Below are positions 46,343-57,649 of a DNA stretch of 64,000 bases, in pieces (the first letter of the stretch is position 1; each line of letters opens with the position of its first letter). Made by a program: the position numbers and the translations under genes. Origin of the DNA: Prostheceraeus crozeri (taxonomy: Eukaryota; Platyhelminthes; Polycladida; Euryleptidae); NCBI GenBank assembly GCA_907163375.1, contig CAJQUW010007509.1:83812-147811 (forward strand), in the 5' to 3' direction. Below the pieces are notes generated by a model that saw only the letters and a program-made list of their open reading frames with translations, was not told the DNA's origin and did not search any database.

Positions 46343-47594
46343 TTAAAAATCATTTCGTTGTAATTCATTTTGATAAAATCGGCCTCCGATATCTTCATCA
46401 TCTAAATCTTTGATTTCGTAAGTAATCGGATAAGTTTGATTTATTTTACAAACTTCAAATATCTCTTTCGTCCAATAGCCAACAAAGCCTTTTTCAAATG
46501 TATTTTTATACTTAAATATTCTAACTCTATCTCCAATCTTAAATTTCGGTTTAAGTTTCTGCAAATTCGGATTACTCTCATTCGAATAATTATTTTCGAA
46601 AATTTTCTTTCGTATCAAATCAGGATCGTCAGAAGCATTCTTTGGAGTTTCTTCAATACCTGAATGAATCTTATTGTTATACTCTTCTACAATTCCTGGT
46701 AATATCTTCAACCATTTCTGATTTGTTTGCTCAGTAAATTTCTTGAAAATTTTATTTTTTAACGTCCGATTGAATCTTTCTACTACTACAGCCTTTCCAG
46801 CTTTTTCAGTTGAATAAACAATTTCAAATAGTGGCTTTACATTTCTGTTATAAAATTCCGACCCTTTATCAACAAACAATTTTTTTGGCTTTCTCTTACT
46901 TTCTTTAAAGATTTCTTCAAACGCATATTTAACTGACAGAGCACTTTTATTTTTTAAAGGCTTTACCCAAGCGTATCGTGTATATAAATCTATAACGGTC
47001 AATGCGTATTTATAATCTTTTTCATTCGGCATATGAATAAGATCAGCACTCCAAATATCATCTTTATTAAATACTTTTACTTTCAATAAATATTTAGGCC
47101 TTCTATATTCTTTATGAATTTCGGACGCATAGCGTCCTAGGTCATTCGACATTTCAGACGCGTAGATTCGAGCGTTGCTCTCAGACAGCTTTGCTGTCGT
47201 TTCATTTAAACCCTGACCGAATAATATTTTAGCTTGTAAAGCTTTCTTAACAAACATTCTTTCAATTTTTCTTCTAAATGTAGGATTTTGAATACTATCT
47301 AATTCTTGAATCATCTTCTTATCAGCTACATGTCGAGAACTTAGGTCATGATTTCGATAAGCTAAATCATGTCTGTAAGCTGCTTCATCTGCTCTGTTTA
47401 TTGGTTCTTCACCTGGTTTTGGATTATTATTCTCATCTAGTCTTATATCTAATCGAGTTCCTGGACCGGTGTATGAATGACCAGGAAGATGTTTTTCTTT
47501 CGAATACTTACTCCAAATAAATCCAGGAAAGTTTTCTATTTTGTTTTGTATGTCGTTACCTTCATAGAATTTTACAATTTGAGTTTTTATTTTT
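46343..47594 (-). CDS. Polinton integrase preceded in the same open frame by a phospholipase A2-like domain
   Basis: The C-terminal two thirds are a retroviral-type integrase of the Polinton group: HKEYRRPKY leader, catalytic acids in WSADLIHM, LFVDKGSEFYN and VVERFNRTLK, and an SH3/chromo-like tail with KIGDRVRIFKYK. The same open frame extends upstream and begins with a parvovirus-capsid-type phospholipase A2 pattern: LPGHSYTGPGTRLD (calcium loop), NRADEAAYRHDLAYR (catalytic HD), and a helix ending RMFVKKALQAK. In parvoviruses this domain breaches endosomal membranes. The start codon is not resolved. Two GC hairpins lie in the link between the domains. The integrase inserts the element; the role of the phospholipase in a Polinton is inferred to be cell entry, and fusion to the integrase would be unexpected for that job. 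Confidence 0.85.
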
Positions 47595-47839
47595 GTTTAA
47601 TAGATAATTTAATAACTCTAAATTAGCAATTTTTAATTTAATTAAATTTTTGGAATTTGTAGAATTCATTTTTAAAGATAAAAAAATTTTTAAAGATAAA
47701 ATAAATGTTTTACCTTATCATACTAGGACTTAGATATATTCCAGAACCATCTTTAGTTTCTTTAATTTCAATTAAATCATCAACATTGTGGAGAATATTT
47801 TTAAGAACTCGTTTTCCTTCATCAACTAATTTTAATTTA

Positions 47840-48193
47840 CTAGTTAAAATTATCTACTACTCCTTCTCCCTTAGCAACTTTGTCTAGCTCTCTGTTATGA
47901 CGTTTTTGTTCTTCTAATGCTGCCTTCTCTGATTTATTTTTATTTACTGCTTGTACAAAACCAGCTGTCCCACCTGCAACACTACCCGCAGCTGCTATGC
48001 CACCTATTATTAGTGGAATTAATGGGAGAATTCCACCCTTCTTTTCTTCTTGTAATTTAATATCTTCTATCATTGGTTTACTTATGTAATACTTTTTTTT
48101 ATTAATAGTAATAGTTTTAGGAGTATTTTTGTCAAGAATATTACGTAATTTTAATTCAACAGTTTTATTATTATTACTTTTCGCTTGCGACAT
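47840..48193 (-). CDS. Small hydrophobic Polinton protein, possible virion membrane-active protein
   Basis: A 117-residue protein. It has a basic N-terminal half ending in KKKYYISKPM, then a glycine-rich hydrophobic stretch GGILPLIPLIIGGIAAAG, and a charged helical end. Similar short proteins with a Gly-rich hydrophobic helix occur beside the capsid genes of many Polintons. A minor core or membrane-lytic virion role is inference from position and composition. Confidence 0.5.
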   Translation of the reverse strand: MSQAKSNNNKTVELKLRNILDKNTPKTITINKKKYYISKPMIEDIKLQEEKKGGILPLIPLIIGGIAAAGSVAGGTAGFVQAVNKNKSEKAALEEQKRHNRELDKVAKGEGVVDNFN

Positions 48194-48205
48194 TTTTAAT
48201 AAAAA

Positions 48206-48290
48206 AATTTTAAGTTATTAAAAAATTTTAAGTTACTAAAAAATTTTAAGTTACCAAAAATTTTAAGTTATCAAAAATTTTAAGTTAAGA
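48206..48290. repeat. AT-rich tandem repeat between Polinton genes
   Basis: About five units of AAAAATTTTAAGTTA with small changes, between the small hydrophobic gene and the capsid region. Similar AT arrays mark other gene borders in the element. Confidence 0.75.
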
Positions 48291-48351
48291 ATTTTTTAAT
48301 TTATTCTAGTTACGAAAAATTTTAATCTATTCTAGTTATGAAAAAAAATAA

Positions 48352-49686
48352 TTAATTAATCCTAGCCATCTTTCCATTAAGAATTTCAATAGAATATTTT
48401 ACATCTTCCAGCAATAAACCATAAGTCATCAATGAAGTTGTGGAATCTTTTTTTTCAATATTAATTGTTACATCACAACCAGTCTTGATAATATCTTCAG
48501 ATTGCGCACTTAAATCGAAACAGAAAACAGGATATAAATGTCTCCAATCTCCAGGAGTTAATTGGGGTTCAACTCCAAATTCTATACAAAGATTTCGATA
48601 AGAATCATATCCTTCCATAAATTGATTATTGGTATCATCGAATCTTAATGGATCAATTGGATATCGGGTTTGATTTAATGAAACTTGTAAACTTCGAATT
48701 GTATTAATATGAAAAAGATTGTTGTTCTCATCAAAACTTGGAGAATTATTTCTTTGAAAAGTTAGTAATAAATATCTTGGAGCATTCGCAGTTCTAGTAA
48801 AATGCCAGTTAAATCTATGTTCGGAAAAAGTTACTGAACTAGCAGTACGCTTTAGAAAATTTACTGGAATTGGTTTGTTAGTATTTAATCTTTTTGCAAT
48901 AGCTGTTTCAACCTCTAAACTAGGAGTAATATGCTTAATCCACCATTCAAGTCTATCAATTTTTAAATATGCTTTTTTCCAGTCTTACCAAAAAAGATTA
49001 ATTCATTATTTGCTGTCCGAAGAATTATTAACTTAAATTTTAATTGATATGATATTTTATCATAATCTAAATATCTAAATAATGGAGGCAATGACCAATT
49101 TACTGTCTGTTTACTTTTCTTGTTAAATTCACGTCTTTCTTTATATGCACTATTGTTTGTTTTATTTAAATGATTTGCAATATTTTCTACATCTTTCGCA
49201 ATTCCTGCGGCATCTGTTCCAGCGTGAGATAAATCATCAACAATTATACCATCATTAGTATCAGGAAACCAACCTTCGATTTCATGCTTTTTATTATTTT
49301 CACCAATTGTTACAAATCTAAGCATTGTATCAATTACACCTGGAGAATCACTTATTGTTTCTATATTTTGAGTTGCAACATCTAAACGCATTTGTGTAAA
49401 TAATCTTGGAAAAAAAATTATTCTCTAATGCAATATTATCGCTATCTGGTAATGGTGTTGTAAAATTAGCATCACTATATAAAGAATATTCACAGTGTAA
49501 AAAGGAATCAGGTAAATATATATAACTCTGATGATTATCAACTTCAAAAATTAAGTCACCTCCGGTATTTACTCGACTGGAAGATCCGGGATTCATAGCA
49601 ATTCTTATATAGTCATTCTTTTTTTGATTATAACTGACGAACGGAGGATCGTCTAATCTAAATTTATTTTCGATAAGCGAAGACAT
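48352..49686 (-). pseudogene. Polinton major capsid protein candidate (broken)
   Basis: About 1.3 kb reads, with interruptions, as a beta-rich protein of the Polinton capsid type. It has an N-terminal FVSYNQKK...YIRIAMNPGSSS strand region, an SYIYLPDSFLHCEYSLY strand, a TARSRYLLLTF-type strand in the middle, and a late WRHLYPVFCFDLSAQSEDI segment followed by VTINIE. The last segment is typical of double-jelly-roll capsid proteins of invertebrate Polintons. Position next to the small virion-like genes supports this. The identification rests on pattern memory, not a search. It is broken about two times. Confidence 0.55.
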
Positions 49687-49794
49687 TTTTATAAAAAATA
49701 ATTTGACTTTCTGTTTTTCTCACAGACAGTTAGAATTTTACCAAAAAAATTTTACTAAAAAATTTTACTAAAAAAATTTTACTAAAATATAATT

Positions 49795-50280
49795 TTAGAA
49801 TTTTGCTAGACCAATGCCTCTTATTTCTTCAATTGAACGCTCTATGGCTACGCCTGTTTTCTTCCCCTTTTTACTATCAGACGGAGCTCCGCTCCTCAAG
49901 GTTTCACCCCCTACAGCTATGTTAGCAATTTTGTTTTTTGTTTCCTCTGAAAGTTTTTTTAAATTTTTTAGTTCTTCAGAATCATTCTTAAGTTTACGAA
50001 TAGTTTCTAGTTGTTTTAATTCGTTTTGAGACTTAACAGCATTTGATATTGCACTAGCTGTACTACCTATAGCAGCTGCTCTTTTTGCAGCAGATGTAAT
50101 CAAATCTTTATTATTTTTAATTAAGTTAACGATACTTCCAATACCAGAAAATATACCATCCCCTTCTTTTTGAATTGTTTCTACACTGTCATAATGGTAA
50201 ACAGATTTCATAGATGGTTCATGAGCAATTTTTTGATTTGAAGCAAAATGTTTAAGATTGTGTTTATAAATTATAGGCAT
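49795..50280 (-). CDS. Minor virion protein candidate (adenovirus pVI-like layout)
   Basis: A 161-residue protein with an amphipathic, alanine/serine-rich middle (GDGIFSGIGSIVNLIKNNK, then SAAKRAAAIGSTASAISN) and a long charged helix. Adenovirus pVI and similar Polinton proteins have the same plan: a glycine-rich amphipathic start able to bind membranes, then helices. It lies in the virion gene block. The likeness is of composition and position only. A GC hairpin (GGAGC-TCC-GCTCC, 49883-49895) sits in its coding sequence as LRSGAPSD. Confidence 0.4.
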   Translation of the reverse strand: MPIIYKHNLKHFASNQKIAHEPSMKSVYHYDSVETIQKEGDGIFSGIGSIVNLIKNNKDLITSAAKRAAAIGSTASAISNAVKSQNELKQLETIRKLKNDSEELKNLKKLSEETKNKIANIAVGGETLRSGAPSDSKKGKKTGVAIERSIEEIRGIGLAKF

Positions 50281-50337
50281 TTTTTAGGATTAAATTTGAC
50301 TTTTGGGAAAAAAATTTACGATTGGTTAGTAACCTGA

Positions 50338-50379
50338 GGACCTTTGGTCCGATCGGCTAAAGCCTCAGAACAAGGTTCT
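50338..50379. repeat. Three consecutive short hairpins between Polinton genes
   Basis: GGACC-TTT-GGTCC (50338-50350), GGCT-AA-AGCC (50355-50364) and AGAAC-AAG-GTTCT (50367-50379) lie within 42 bp of an otherwise AT-rich spacer between two minus-strand genes. Confidence 0.8.
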
Positions 50380-50407
50380 ATAGGTTAGAAACCCATGACT
50401 TCGTCGA

Positions 50408-51297
50408 TCAAGATATACGTTTGTGAATGGACAACAACTTCGAGATAACTTTATTAATTGCCTGTTCCACTTTATCTATTGCGTCAAGTAGCGTGTGATG
50501 TACTTTAATTTCTTTTCTATTAACTTGCATTTTCTCCTGATTAATCTTCAATGCCGTTTTAAGTGCATTTAACTTAATTTTAAGAACATCTAATTGTCTT
50601 TTAACAGAATCTAACTGTTCTTTATTTTCTTTAGAGTTTTCTTGTAAATTTTTCTTTAATTCATTTTCTAAATTGATTTTAAGATTTTTCATTTTATCAA
50701 CTTTTTGATTAAGTGAGTTTACTTCATTTATTATTCTATTCATCTTTTTCATTTGTTGAGTAATTTTAGAACTTAATTCATCAACACTTTTTTGGAATGT
50801 AGTTTGTAACTGTTTTAAATTTTTTTAAATTCTTTCAGGAAGTTTTTTCTATTTCATCTTCTAATTGTTCTTTTAAACATTTGTATCTGATGTTTATTTT
50901 TAATGACTGCAGATTTTAACTTTATAGAAAGTAATATTAAAATTTTTGATTGTTCTGAAATCTTTTTAAAAAGTTTTGCTATATCTGCTTCTAGCTCTCT
51001 ATCCTTTTTATCAAGTTTTAATAATTTTTCGTTTAATGATTTGTCATTAAGTTTTAGCAACTTTAATTCATTCATCAGTGGAACCATAACGTCGTTGATA
51101 TATTTTTCTTTTAGGTCATTGATTTGTGTATCAACATATTGTTTATTTGTTAACTCTGTATTTTGTTGCGAAAGAATAGAAAGATGCAATGGACCAGATA
51201 AAACGTCTCCAGTTTTCATGATATAATTTTTTATCTCTATTTCTAATTCACGATTATTCGGGATATATGCACCTCCACCAACATTTGGTAACATCAT
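50408..51297 (-). pseudogene. Fibre-like coiled-coil protein of the Polinton
   Basis: The N-terminal part carries MKTGDVLSGPLHL followed by LTNKQYVDTQI. This is the repeat pattern (G-D-L, then T-N-K-x-Y-V-D) of phage tail-fibre and adenovirus-fibre-like trimeric stalks found in several Polintons. The rest is long heptad-rich coiled coil. A host-attachment fibre is a reasonable inference. The region is not intact. Location in the virion gene block supports a structural role. Confidence 0.55.
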
Positions 51298-51299
51298 TT

Positions 51300-51427
51300 T
51301 TTAACAATAATAAAATAAAATTTTTTCTAATAAAAATAAAAAAATAAATTTTTTTCTAATAAAAATAAAAAAAATAAAATTTTTTCTAATAAGAAAAAAT
51401 AAAATTTGTTCTAATAAGAATAAAAAA
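51300..51427. repeat. AT-rich tandem repeat between divergent Polinton genes
   Basis: Four to five units of TTTTTTCTAATAA...AAAATAAA fill the divergent spacer between the fibre-like gene and the clamp-like gene. This is the probable promoter region of both. Confidence 0.65.
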
Positions 51428-52781
51428 ATGGAAAATCCAAATTTCAAAAAATTATATTCTCCCGTATCATCCTGTTCTTCTTATTCGACGAGATCAACGG
51501 GATTTGAAAATAAATGTTTTGATAATAATAATACTGTTACAAATCCATGTATAGATGTTAATCTTTTGTTTCAATTACAAACCGAAATATTTAGAGAACA
51601 GACTAAAGGTTTACCTTCTATAGAAACTAACTATTGCATTTATCCAGGTGATCCATTTATTAAATTTATGGATATTGTTAGTAAATATAATGATGTGGCT
51701 TATGTTGAATTAAATAAAGAAAATATGGTTATAATAGGACATAATAATGTTTACGGATTTATTAGAGCAGTGTTGCCGATTAGCAATACTGATTGGATAG
51801 AAAATAAAATTATCAATTATATCAATATTAAAGAATTAGTTAAAAAATTAAAATCTTTTTCGAAAGAAAAAATAAGACTATTTGTTGTTGAACAAAACCA
51901 ATGTAATATTCACATAGAAAGTAAAAAACATAATGAAGAATTATTATGTCAAGTATATTATAGAGATACTATTTATAAACAAGAAACATTAGAAATGCCA
52001 CAAAGATGTGATGATGATACATATATAGGTTTATATTCAAACTTAAATATCAATTTATTAAAATCTTATATAAATGGGTTAGCTCAACAAGAAAAAATTT
52101 ACATGTGGACAACACCCTATAAAAGTTTAGACAATGATAAAAATTCTAAAAATAATAAAAGTTTTAACATCATGAAAATGTGAATTTTAAAGAATCTTAT
52201 CATAATAATGATGATGATAATATAGATGATGATTTTGAAACATCTGAAAAAGGTGTGAATGGTAACAAAGATTATAATAATATTAGTAATTATAAAAATT
52301 TAAGTGAAGAAAAATTTATATCACAACATGATATTAATGCTACATATAATCAAAATTTATCTAAATTTCATTTTCTTACAATTGAAAATAATAATGATGG
52401 AATAGTTGAAGATACTGTTAGACAACTATGTGTCGGGTCTACAAAATTTAAATTAGGATTTACATCTAATCAATTTAAAATTTTATCATCTTTAATAAAA
52501 ACTAAAAATGATTCAGATTATGGTGGTGTTATTAAATTTTCCAAAAGAGATCAAAGACCAATATTTTTCACTATTATATATTATCAAATAATAAATATAA
52601 TTTGGAATTAGATATTCCTATCAGGGAATGGCATCCTATAAGGGAATGGCATCCTATACCAAAAAGTGTAATTTATGATGTTGAAGAATCAATTTATGAT
52701 CATGATGAAGAATCAATTTATGATGATAATGAAGAATCAATAGATAGTGAAAATAAATTTAAATTATCTTTTGATAAATAG
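51428..52781 (+). pseudogene. Unassigned Polinton region resembling a DNA sliding clamp
   Basis: The first part (from the ATG at 51428) has the rhythm of a PCNA N-terminal domain: FIKFMDIVSKYNDVAYVEL (helix and strand), ENMVIIGHNNVYGFIRAVL, then INIKELVKKLKSFSKEKIRL, where clamps carry the helix and strand that start LxxLxKxLK. The second part has KFKLGFTSNQFKILSSLIK and FSKRDQRPIFFTI, like the last strands of a clamp. It ends with three EESIYD-type repeats. It sits directly before the polymerase genes, on the same strand, where a processivity factor would make sense. No search was possible and alternative unknown proteins remain likely. The region is broken about once. Confidence 0.35.
52619..52656. 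repeat. Direct repeat of GGGAATGGCATCCTATA
   Basis: Two adjacent units, within the clamp-like region's end. Confidence 0.75.
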
Positions 52782-52782
52782 T

Positions 52783-52850
52783 TATATGATAAAACTTAAT
52801 ATGATAAAACTTAATGTGATAAAACTTAATGTGATAAAACTTAATGTGAC
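52783..52850. repeat. Tandem repeat GATAAAACTTAATRT, about four to five units
   Basis: Units of 16-17 bp follow the clamp-like region, another AT array at a gene border. Confidence 0.8.
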
Positions 52851-52974
52851 AAAGAAAATGAAATAACTAAAGAACGTGAAATATATAATTATATAAAATA
52901 ACTCTCAAGACCTTGATATTAGAATGTTTATATCTAAAATTAAAACCCAAATTTTTTCTTTAAAAAATAAAAAA

Positions 52975-53424
52975 ATGGAAAATACCAAGTTTTATTGTAA
53001 CTTATGTAAAAAAAAGTTGCAAACAAAAAGAAGTTATCAATCTCATTTACAAAGTAAATTGCATTTACAAAATGTAGATCGAGTTGATGAAGGAAATATA
53101 TTAAAATTAAATAATTATAAAAACTATCTAGAAACATTGCCTACTGATATAGAAGTTAAAAAAATATTTGATGATTATTCACATTCGGAATATAAAAAAG
53201 TTTTTAATAATGAAGATGAGTCCATACCCGATGAAAGATATTTATTTAATGATGCAGATGAATTTAACGAAATAGATGAATTAAACGAAATTAAAAAAAC
53301 AGATGAAGCTGTACACGGGACATCGGAGATGTCTTCCAGGGCTTCGCCATTAACAGATATAAAATATTTATTTAATCAGACTGTTGAACATAGTGAAACC
53401 GATGAAACGTTTTATAATGTATAA
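52975..53424 (+). CDS. Small zinc-finger protein upstream of the polymerase
   Basis: From the ATG at 52975 about 149 residues. A single C2H2 finger of the U1/double-stranded-RNA type (YCNLCKKKLQTKRSYQSHLQ, then KLHLQ) is followed by an acidic tail with repeated EFNEIDELNEI. It may be a DNA- or RNA-binding accessory to the polymerase. A GC hairpin mini-repeat (53319-53333) is translated as GTSEMSS in the tail. Function unknown. Confidence 0.5.
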   Translation: MENTKFYCNLCKKKLQTKRSYQSHLQSKLHLQNVDRVDEGNILKLNNYKNYLETLPTDIEVKKIFDDYSHSEYKKVFNNEDESIPDERYLFNDADEFNEIDELNEIKKTDEAVHGTSEMSSRASPLTDIKYLFNQTVEHSETDETFYNV

Positions 53425-53592
53425 AAAAACTTTTTCAAAATATTTAAGAAATCTTTCAAATGTTATATGAATGTAGAAGTACTTTATACAAAAAATTGAC
53501 CTGATGGAATTCCTGAAGAAATAATACAAGGACATCTTACAAATTCACAAGAAATTCATAATGTAAATGATATACAACCCATATTTGAATCG

Positions 53593-56500
53593 ATGATACT
53601 TAAATTAGAAAATTGTATAATTGAAGCCCAGTTACGTGAATCTGGTTGGAGATTTGTTAAAATACTATCTAAGAAAATAGTAATTGATAAATATAAAAAT
53701 AATACTGGTGGTAGTTATGTTCCTTTACCTTTCAGTTCACCACAAATAATCAACATAAAAAATGAAGATGATTATTGTTTTCTGTGGAGTATTATAGCAC
53801 ATTTACATCCTGCAGAATATCACAAAGAAAGACTAAGTCATTATAATAAAGAAGAATATATAAAGGAATTTCATCTTTCGGATGGTTTAGATGAATTTCC
53901 ATATGATTATAATAGGTTAACAAAGTTTCATAAAAAGAATAAAAATTTAATAGAAGTAAATGTTTTTGAATTAAAGGTGAAGTATGTTTCTATTGGTAAA
54001 ATTACTCCACTTTACTCAGATTCAAAAAAATTTTATTTGAATAATAAAAATTTATGTCAATCAGAAATAGTATACAATGAAAGAGGAAATTACATGCATC
54101 ATAATATTTTTTACCAAGGAAATATAATATGTACTGAAAAATTTGAAATTGTTAAAACACTATCACCAATAATGATTAATCATAATAATTATAAAGGACG
54201 TAATGATGATTATAAATACAAATATTCATCTTTATCTTTAGAATATCAACAAAACTTAGAACATTTAAATAAAAATTTACAAAAATGTAAAACAGATTAT
54301 CAACAACAATTAAAAATGTTACTACAAGAATATCACCATAAATATCAAAATAAGATAGAAACAATTCAAAAATTAAATGAAGAAAATGAAGACAAATGTC
54401 AACAACAATATAAAGAACAATATGATAAAGAATATATTTATCAGCTACAAATATTAAATCAAAATTATCAACAGTCTGAAAAAGATTTACAAAGATATAT
54501 CGACTTAACACATGAAATATATCAAGATAAATTTGAAAAACTAGAACAAACAAAACAACCAGCACAAGCGAATATATTATATTATAAGGGTCATTTTATA
54601 TTGTGTAAAGATGTTTCCATATTTACAAAAACTTCAGATAATGCTAATTTTCCCTGTCTCCAATGTATGACGAGCTTTAGAACTAAAGAAGAAATGAATA
54701 GACATTTGGAGAATTGTCAGCAAAACGAAGCAGTTGAAAATACTTGTCCTAAAGATGATTATTTAGAATACAATAAATGCTATTTCAAAAATAAAGTACC
54801 CTTTACTATTTATTGTGATTTTGAAGCATATAATGTTAACATAACACAAAATCAAAACGAAGGTTCTAGTGCTTCGCCCGATTCTGATAATGGTACGGAC
54901 CAAGTAGAACCTTCGGTTTGTAAATATGAAAAAAGTGCATCTGAGCAAAGCAAAGAAAAATATTTATTTGAACAAAAACCATTATGTTGGGGAATGTACA
55001 TTCACTCAAATTATCCTAATTTATTTAAATCAGAATATTATCAATACTATGGTGAAGATAGTTCAGAAATGTTTACAAAGAAAGTAGAAGAATTACAAGG
55101 TCGCTTCTCACAATTGCTTGAAACAAATATACCAATGCTTCCATTAACGGATGAAGAAAAAATTAATTTTGTTAATGAAACAAATTGTGATTACTGTGGA
55201 AAAGAATTTACAAAAAATTATAAAAATGGCAAAGGTATAGGCATAGATCTTGATAAGCGAAGCGGCGGCTCTGCCGACAAAGTAAAAGATCATGATCATC
55301 TAAATGGATTATATAGAGGTGCAGCACATAATTCTTGTAATCTTAATGCTAATAAATTTAAATATAACTTTGTTCCTCTATATTTCGATAATGGTTCTAA
55401 ATATGATTTCCATTTAATAATGAAAGATTTATTTTCATCTGAAAAATTACAACAACAACAAATAAATGTACTATGTAAACAAGAAGAAGAATATTTTTCA
55501 ATGCAATTAGGTTGTATTAGAATTTTAGATGCATTTAGATTTTTTACTCCTTATTCATTAGATGTTATGGGAAAAACTTTGAAACCTGAACAATGTAAAA
55601 TATTAAATAAATATAATTTAAAACCTTTAATAGGCATATTTCCGTATGGGTACACAACTGGAGATAAAACCTGTCGTTCACAGTCGAAGACTGATTTTAA
55701 TTCTGTGAATAAAATTATGGAAGAAAAACAACTTCCTCCAATAAATAAATTTAAATCAACATTAAAACAATCACAATTATCTGAAGAAGATTATGCAGAA
55801 GCTGAAAAAAATTGGAGAGAGTTAAATTGTAAAACAATGTATGATTATACAATGAAATATCTTCAGATAGATGTATTAATCCTTGCTGATCTTTTTGAAA
55901 ACTTTCGTGACATGTGTTTAGAATATTACGGAATAGATCCATGTTATTGTTATTCTACACCAGGTTTAACATGGTTAGCAGGATTAAAACATACTGATGT
56001 TCAAGCCGATGGCTCTAGGACAAATTCCGTTAAACTTAAACATTATAAAGAAAATACATATGATAAATTATTATTTTTTGAATCTGGAATTAGAGGTGGA
56101 GTTTCATCAGTTTTAGGTAATAGATATGTTAAATGTTATAATAAAAAAGTAAATCCTGATGATTATGTAATAATGAAACCTTTATCTCCAGAAGAAAGCG
56201 ATCAGTTTATAAAATTGTTTAATCAAAATATAGAAGGACTTATATCAAATGAAGATAGTCAAGCAGCAGTTAATGAAATCATGAGAGGAAACTATTTGTT
56301 ATATTATGATTTTAATAGCTTATATTCTTCTTGCATGATACAAGAATTACCAACAGGTGAAATGACATGGTGTAATATTCTTGATTATCAAAAAACACAT
56401 GATGGTGAAAATAATTTTGGTTATATATATGAAGTTGATTTAGCATATCCTGATTATATAAAAGGTGCAACAAAATATTATCCTTTCTGTCCAGAAAACA

Positions 56501-57512
56501 AAATTCCCAATATAGAAGATTTTTCAGATTATCAAAAGTCTATAATTCCTAAGAAATACAGACCAACAAAAAAACTTATGTTAACACAAGGTAATAAAGG
56601 AAAGTATGTTGTTGAAGGAAGAATGCTAGATTGGTATTTAGAACATGGAATGATTCTCACCAAAATACATCGAAAACTATTTTATCAAAAATCTAAATGG
56701 TTAAAAAATTATATAGAGTTCAATATTGAAAAACGTAAAATAGCTAAAAGAAATAAAGATGATTTTGGAAACGTGTTTTTCAAATTAATGAATAATGCAT
56801 TTTATGGTAAGACTTTAGAAAATGTGCGTAATAGACAAAATATTGAAATAGTTTATGATAGAGATAGGTTTCAAAATTTAACAAGGAAACCTACATATAA
56901 AAGAACTACTAGATTTAGTGATAATCTATGTGCTGTACATTTACGTCGAATCAGCGTAAAACATGATAAGTTTAATTTTATAGGATTCACTATATTAGAA
57001 TTAGCTAAACTATTTATGTATAAATTTATAAATGATTATTTAGCACCTGCTTATGGCAAAAACTATAAATTACACTTTACAGATACCGATTCTGTTTTCT
57101 TAGAATTAACAGTACCGTATAATTCTTCACTTGATAAAGAAATAGATAAAATAAAAGATATCATTCATCCCCCCTTCTGATTTATGTAAAGTAAAGATGA
57201 ACTAGAAGGAAATGAAGATTTCATAACAGAAGCTATATTTTTAAAATCTAAATGTTATTGTTATAATACAACTAATAATATTAAAACACATAAAACATTA
57301 AAAGGAATTTCAAAGGCATCAGTGGCTAATCAAATAACATTTCAAGATTATAAAAATGTATTATTTAATAATGAAATAAAAACATCATGTAATTATAGAC
57401 TTAATTCAAAGAAACATAAAATGTACTTAAAAGAGGAACATAAATTAGCATTAGATCCATTTGATGATAAAAGAAAGATTTTGCTGATGGAATAACTACT
57501 GAACCTTTTTAA
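53593..57512 (+). CDS. Polinton protein-primed DNA polymerase B (POLB), nearly whole
   Basis: The longest gene of the window. The N-terminal ~230 residues carry the GGSYVPLP and DDYCFLWSIIAHLHP signature that precedes Polinton polymerases. A glutamine-rich coiled coil (about 225-320) and a zinc finger FPCLQCMTSF follow. Exonuclease motifs are CDFEAYN (~402), KYDFHLIMKDL (~604) and YLQIDVLILADLF (~757). A DHDHLNGLYRGAAHNSCNL segment (~567) is typical of the group. Polymerase motifs are YDFNSLYSS (~903), KLMNNAFYGKTLENV (~1062) and FTDTDSVFLEL (~1161). The gene replicates the element from a terminal protein primer, which is family knowledge. It has about one break. A hairpin-forming insert (54858-54915, stem CGAAGGTTCTA) and another near 55254-55278 lie in the coding region. 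Confidence 0.95.
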
Positions 57513-57524
57513 AGTTTATTTATT

Positions 57525-57648
57525 ATTATTTAAATCCGTCTAGAAAAAATTTTTTACTATTTAAATCAGTCAAGAAAAAATTTTTTTATTATTTAAATCA
57601 GTCTAGAATAAAAATTTTATTATTTATTACTCAGTATAAAAATTTTTT
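57525..57648. repeat. AT-rich tandem repeat between convergent polymerase and ATPase genes
   Basis: About four units of TTATTTAAATCNGTCTAGAA separate the two convergent genes. Confidence 0.7.
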
Positions 57649-57649
57649 A

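Noticed and set aside
54176-54565. A 129-codon minus-strand frame opposite polymerase B
   Set aside because: It is the reverse of the glutamine-rich coiled coil and is a composition artefact.
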